From Verrucomicrobiota bacterium (lineage in GTDB: Bacteria; Verrucomicrobiota; Verrucomicrobiia; Chthoniobacterales; UBA10450): a stretch of 6,487 nucleotides of DNA. Position numbers and translations under genes: made by a program. Shown here piece after piece: positions 5,673 through 6,487 of the stretch (the stretch's first letter is position 1; each line of letters opens with the position of its first letter). Below the pieces are notes generated by a model that searched no databases, had not been told where the DNA came from, and saw only the letters and a program-made list of their open reading frames with translations. The stretch covers positions 1-6,487 of the forward strand of contig QHOR01000128.1 in the NCBI GenBank assembly GCA_003219395.1, in the 5' to 3' direction.

Positions 5673-5701
5673 TTGGTCAAATTCATGTGTCACCACTTAA
5701 T
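5673..5701 (+). promoter_or_regulatory. Weak candidate promoter before the arylsulfatase gene
   Basis: TTGGTC (5673-5678) and CTTAAT (5696-5701) are spaced by 17 bases and match the sigma-70 hexamers at three and four positions. It sits in the 87-base gap between the lipoprotein stop and the sulfatase start. Matches of this quality are common by chance. No terminator is seen in the gap, so read-through from the lipoprotein gene is also possible. Confidence 0.2.
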
Positions 5702-5753
5702 TCAGCTATCTCCCGCACACGCAAAACCAGATAACAACAATAATAAAACCAAA

Positions 5754-6487
5754 ATGAAACGAACCTTAATCCATAACGGCTTGTGGCTGCTTATAGCTAC
5801 GGCTGCGCTTTTCAGCGCGATCGCTCCGGCCCAGGCGCAAGATAAGAAACCCAATATCCTGTTCATCATGGGTGATGACATCGGCTGGATGCAGCCGAGT
5901 TGTTATCACCGCGGCCTGATGGTCGGCGAAACACCTAACATTGACCGACTCGCAAAGGAAGGCGGCATGTTCATGCACTACTATGCCGAGTCCAGTTGCA
6001 CCGCTGGACGTACCGCATTCTTCACGGGAATGCACCCGTACCGCGCGGGCATGGTGCTGCCCCAGTTACCGGGCGCGATTTCATATCTGCGCCCCGGGAC
6101 GCCCGCGCTCGCTAAATTCCTGCTGGATCTCGGTTACAACACCGGTGAATTCGGCATGAACCATCTGAGCGATAATCCGGATTCCCTGCCGACTGCGCAC
6201 GTCTTCCAGGAGTTCTGGGGATACCTTTACCACCTGGATGCGATGCAGCAGGTGAGCTTCCCGGACATCAATAGCAGTCCGACCGATCAAGCCGTTGTGC
6301 CGCCGTGCACAACGATCCCGATCCCCGGAATCGCGAATCCCCCGGGCGGTGTCGATCCGAAGTTGGGCACATGCATGACCCCGCCGCGCCCTGTCATTTG
6401 GATGAAGTCATCCGACGGCACGGCCAAGAACCAGACAGGTAAGGATGAAGGTCCGCTTACATTGAAGCGCTCGAAAACGGTGGATGA
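5754..6487 (+). CDS. Exported arylsulfatase, N-terminal 244 residues (3' partial)
   Basis: The frame is open to the right edge, so the C-terminal half is missing. Residues 1-28 are a signal peptide with a likely cut at AQA/QD. The sulfatase fold starts at KPNILFIMGDDIGWM, where D41 and D42 are the metal-binding pair. The formylglycine motif is C82-T-A-G-R86 in SSCTAGRTAFFTGMHPYR, the CxAxR form, in which the Cys is oxidised by a formylglycine-generating enzyme. Residues 127-163 correspond to the family's 'GK.HLG...LPt.hGF.efwGyLYHLdA' region. Here it reads GEFGMNHLSD, with M135 where sulfatases have the substrate-binding Lys and S139 in place of a usual Gly; H137 is kept. C185 and C207 could form a disulfide. 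The enzyme would hydrolyse sulfate esters in the periplasm. The substrate is unknown, and activity is uncertain given M135. The leader is A-rich with no Shine-Dalgarno sequence. The preceding lipoprotein gene ends 87 bases upstream. Confidence 0.95.
   Translation, partial: MKRTLIHNGLWLLIATAALFSAIAPAQAQDKKPNILFIMGDDIGWMQPSCYHRGLMVGETPNIDRLAKEGGMFMHYYAESSCTAGRTAFFTGMHPYRAGMVLPQLPGAISYLRPGTPALAKFLLDLGYNTGEFGMNHLSDNPDSLPTAHVFQEFWGYLYHLDAMQQVSFPDINSSPTDQAVVPPCTTIPIPGIANPPGGVDPKLGTCMTPPRPVIWMKSSDGTAKNQTGKDEGPLTLKRSKTVD

Noticed and set aside
5247..5696. 149-codon reverse-strand open frame opposite the Trp/Gly-rich lipoprotein
   Set aside because: The + strand has a lipoprotein signal and a family-like layout; the reverse frame is low-complexity (Pro/His/Ser/Leu-rich) as expected from the complement of the G-rich DNA.

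Overview
The window reads as a piece of chromosome from a Gram-negative, moderately GC-rich bacterium. Two lipoprotein signal peptides, two other exported proteins with AxA cleavage sites, and a hybrid kinase phosphorelay support this. A verrucomicrobial or proteobacterial soil or freshwater organism would fit, but the phylum cannot be fixed from this sequence. All convincing genes lie on the + strand. I see no tRNA, rRNA, CRISPR array, insertion sequence or integrase.

Left part (1-2281): a signalling cluster. It opens inside the 3' end of a hybrid sensor kinase gene, of which a receiver domain and an HPt domain are visible. Next comes a complete receiver-adenylate cyclase protein. Its stop codon overlaps the start (ATGA) of a decayed stand-alone receiver gene. 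The intact parts suggest a phosphorelay (kinase receiver to HPt to cyclase receiver) that would tune cAMP synthesis. The kinase gene has an apparent one-base deletion near its 3' end that replaces the expected C-terminus.

Middle part (2282-5065): after a short intergenic stretch with a plausible promoter and a strong ribosome binding site come a small lipoprotein and, 3 bases on, a polytopic membrane protein of MgtC/DUF4956 type with a soluble C-terminal domain. An exported histidine-phosphatase-family protein follows 39 bases later. Then comes an uncharacterised membrane protein whose last membrane helix seems to have been displaced into another frame by a one-base deletion.

Right part (5066-6487): a roughly 160-base gap with no recognisable gene, a lipoprotein with a Trp/Gly/Met-rich tail encoded by a G-run array, and the first 244 codons of an exported arylsulfatase that runs off the window. 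The sulfatase keeps the formylglycine motif but has Met where the family normally has an active-site Lys.

The most notable points are the HPt-to-cyclase arrangement, the dead receiver gene beside it, the Lys-to-Met change in the sulfatase, the G-run array, and two genes that each look one base short in a homopolymer. I found no convincing wholly new system. Most of the middle genes are uncharacterised envelope proteins.
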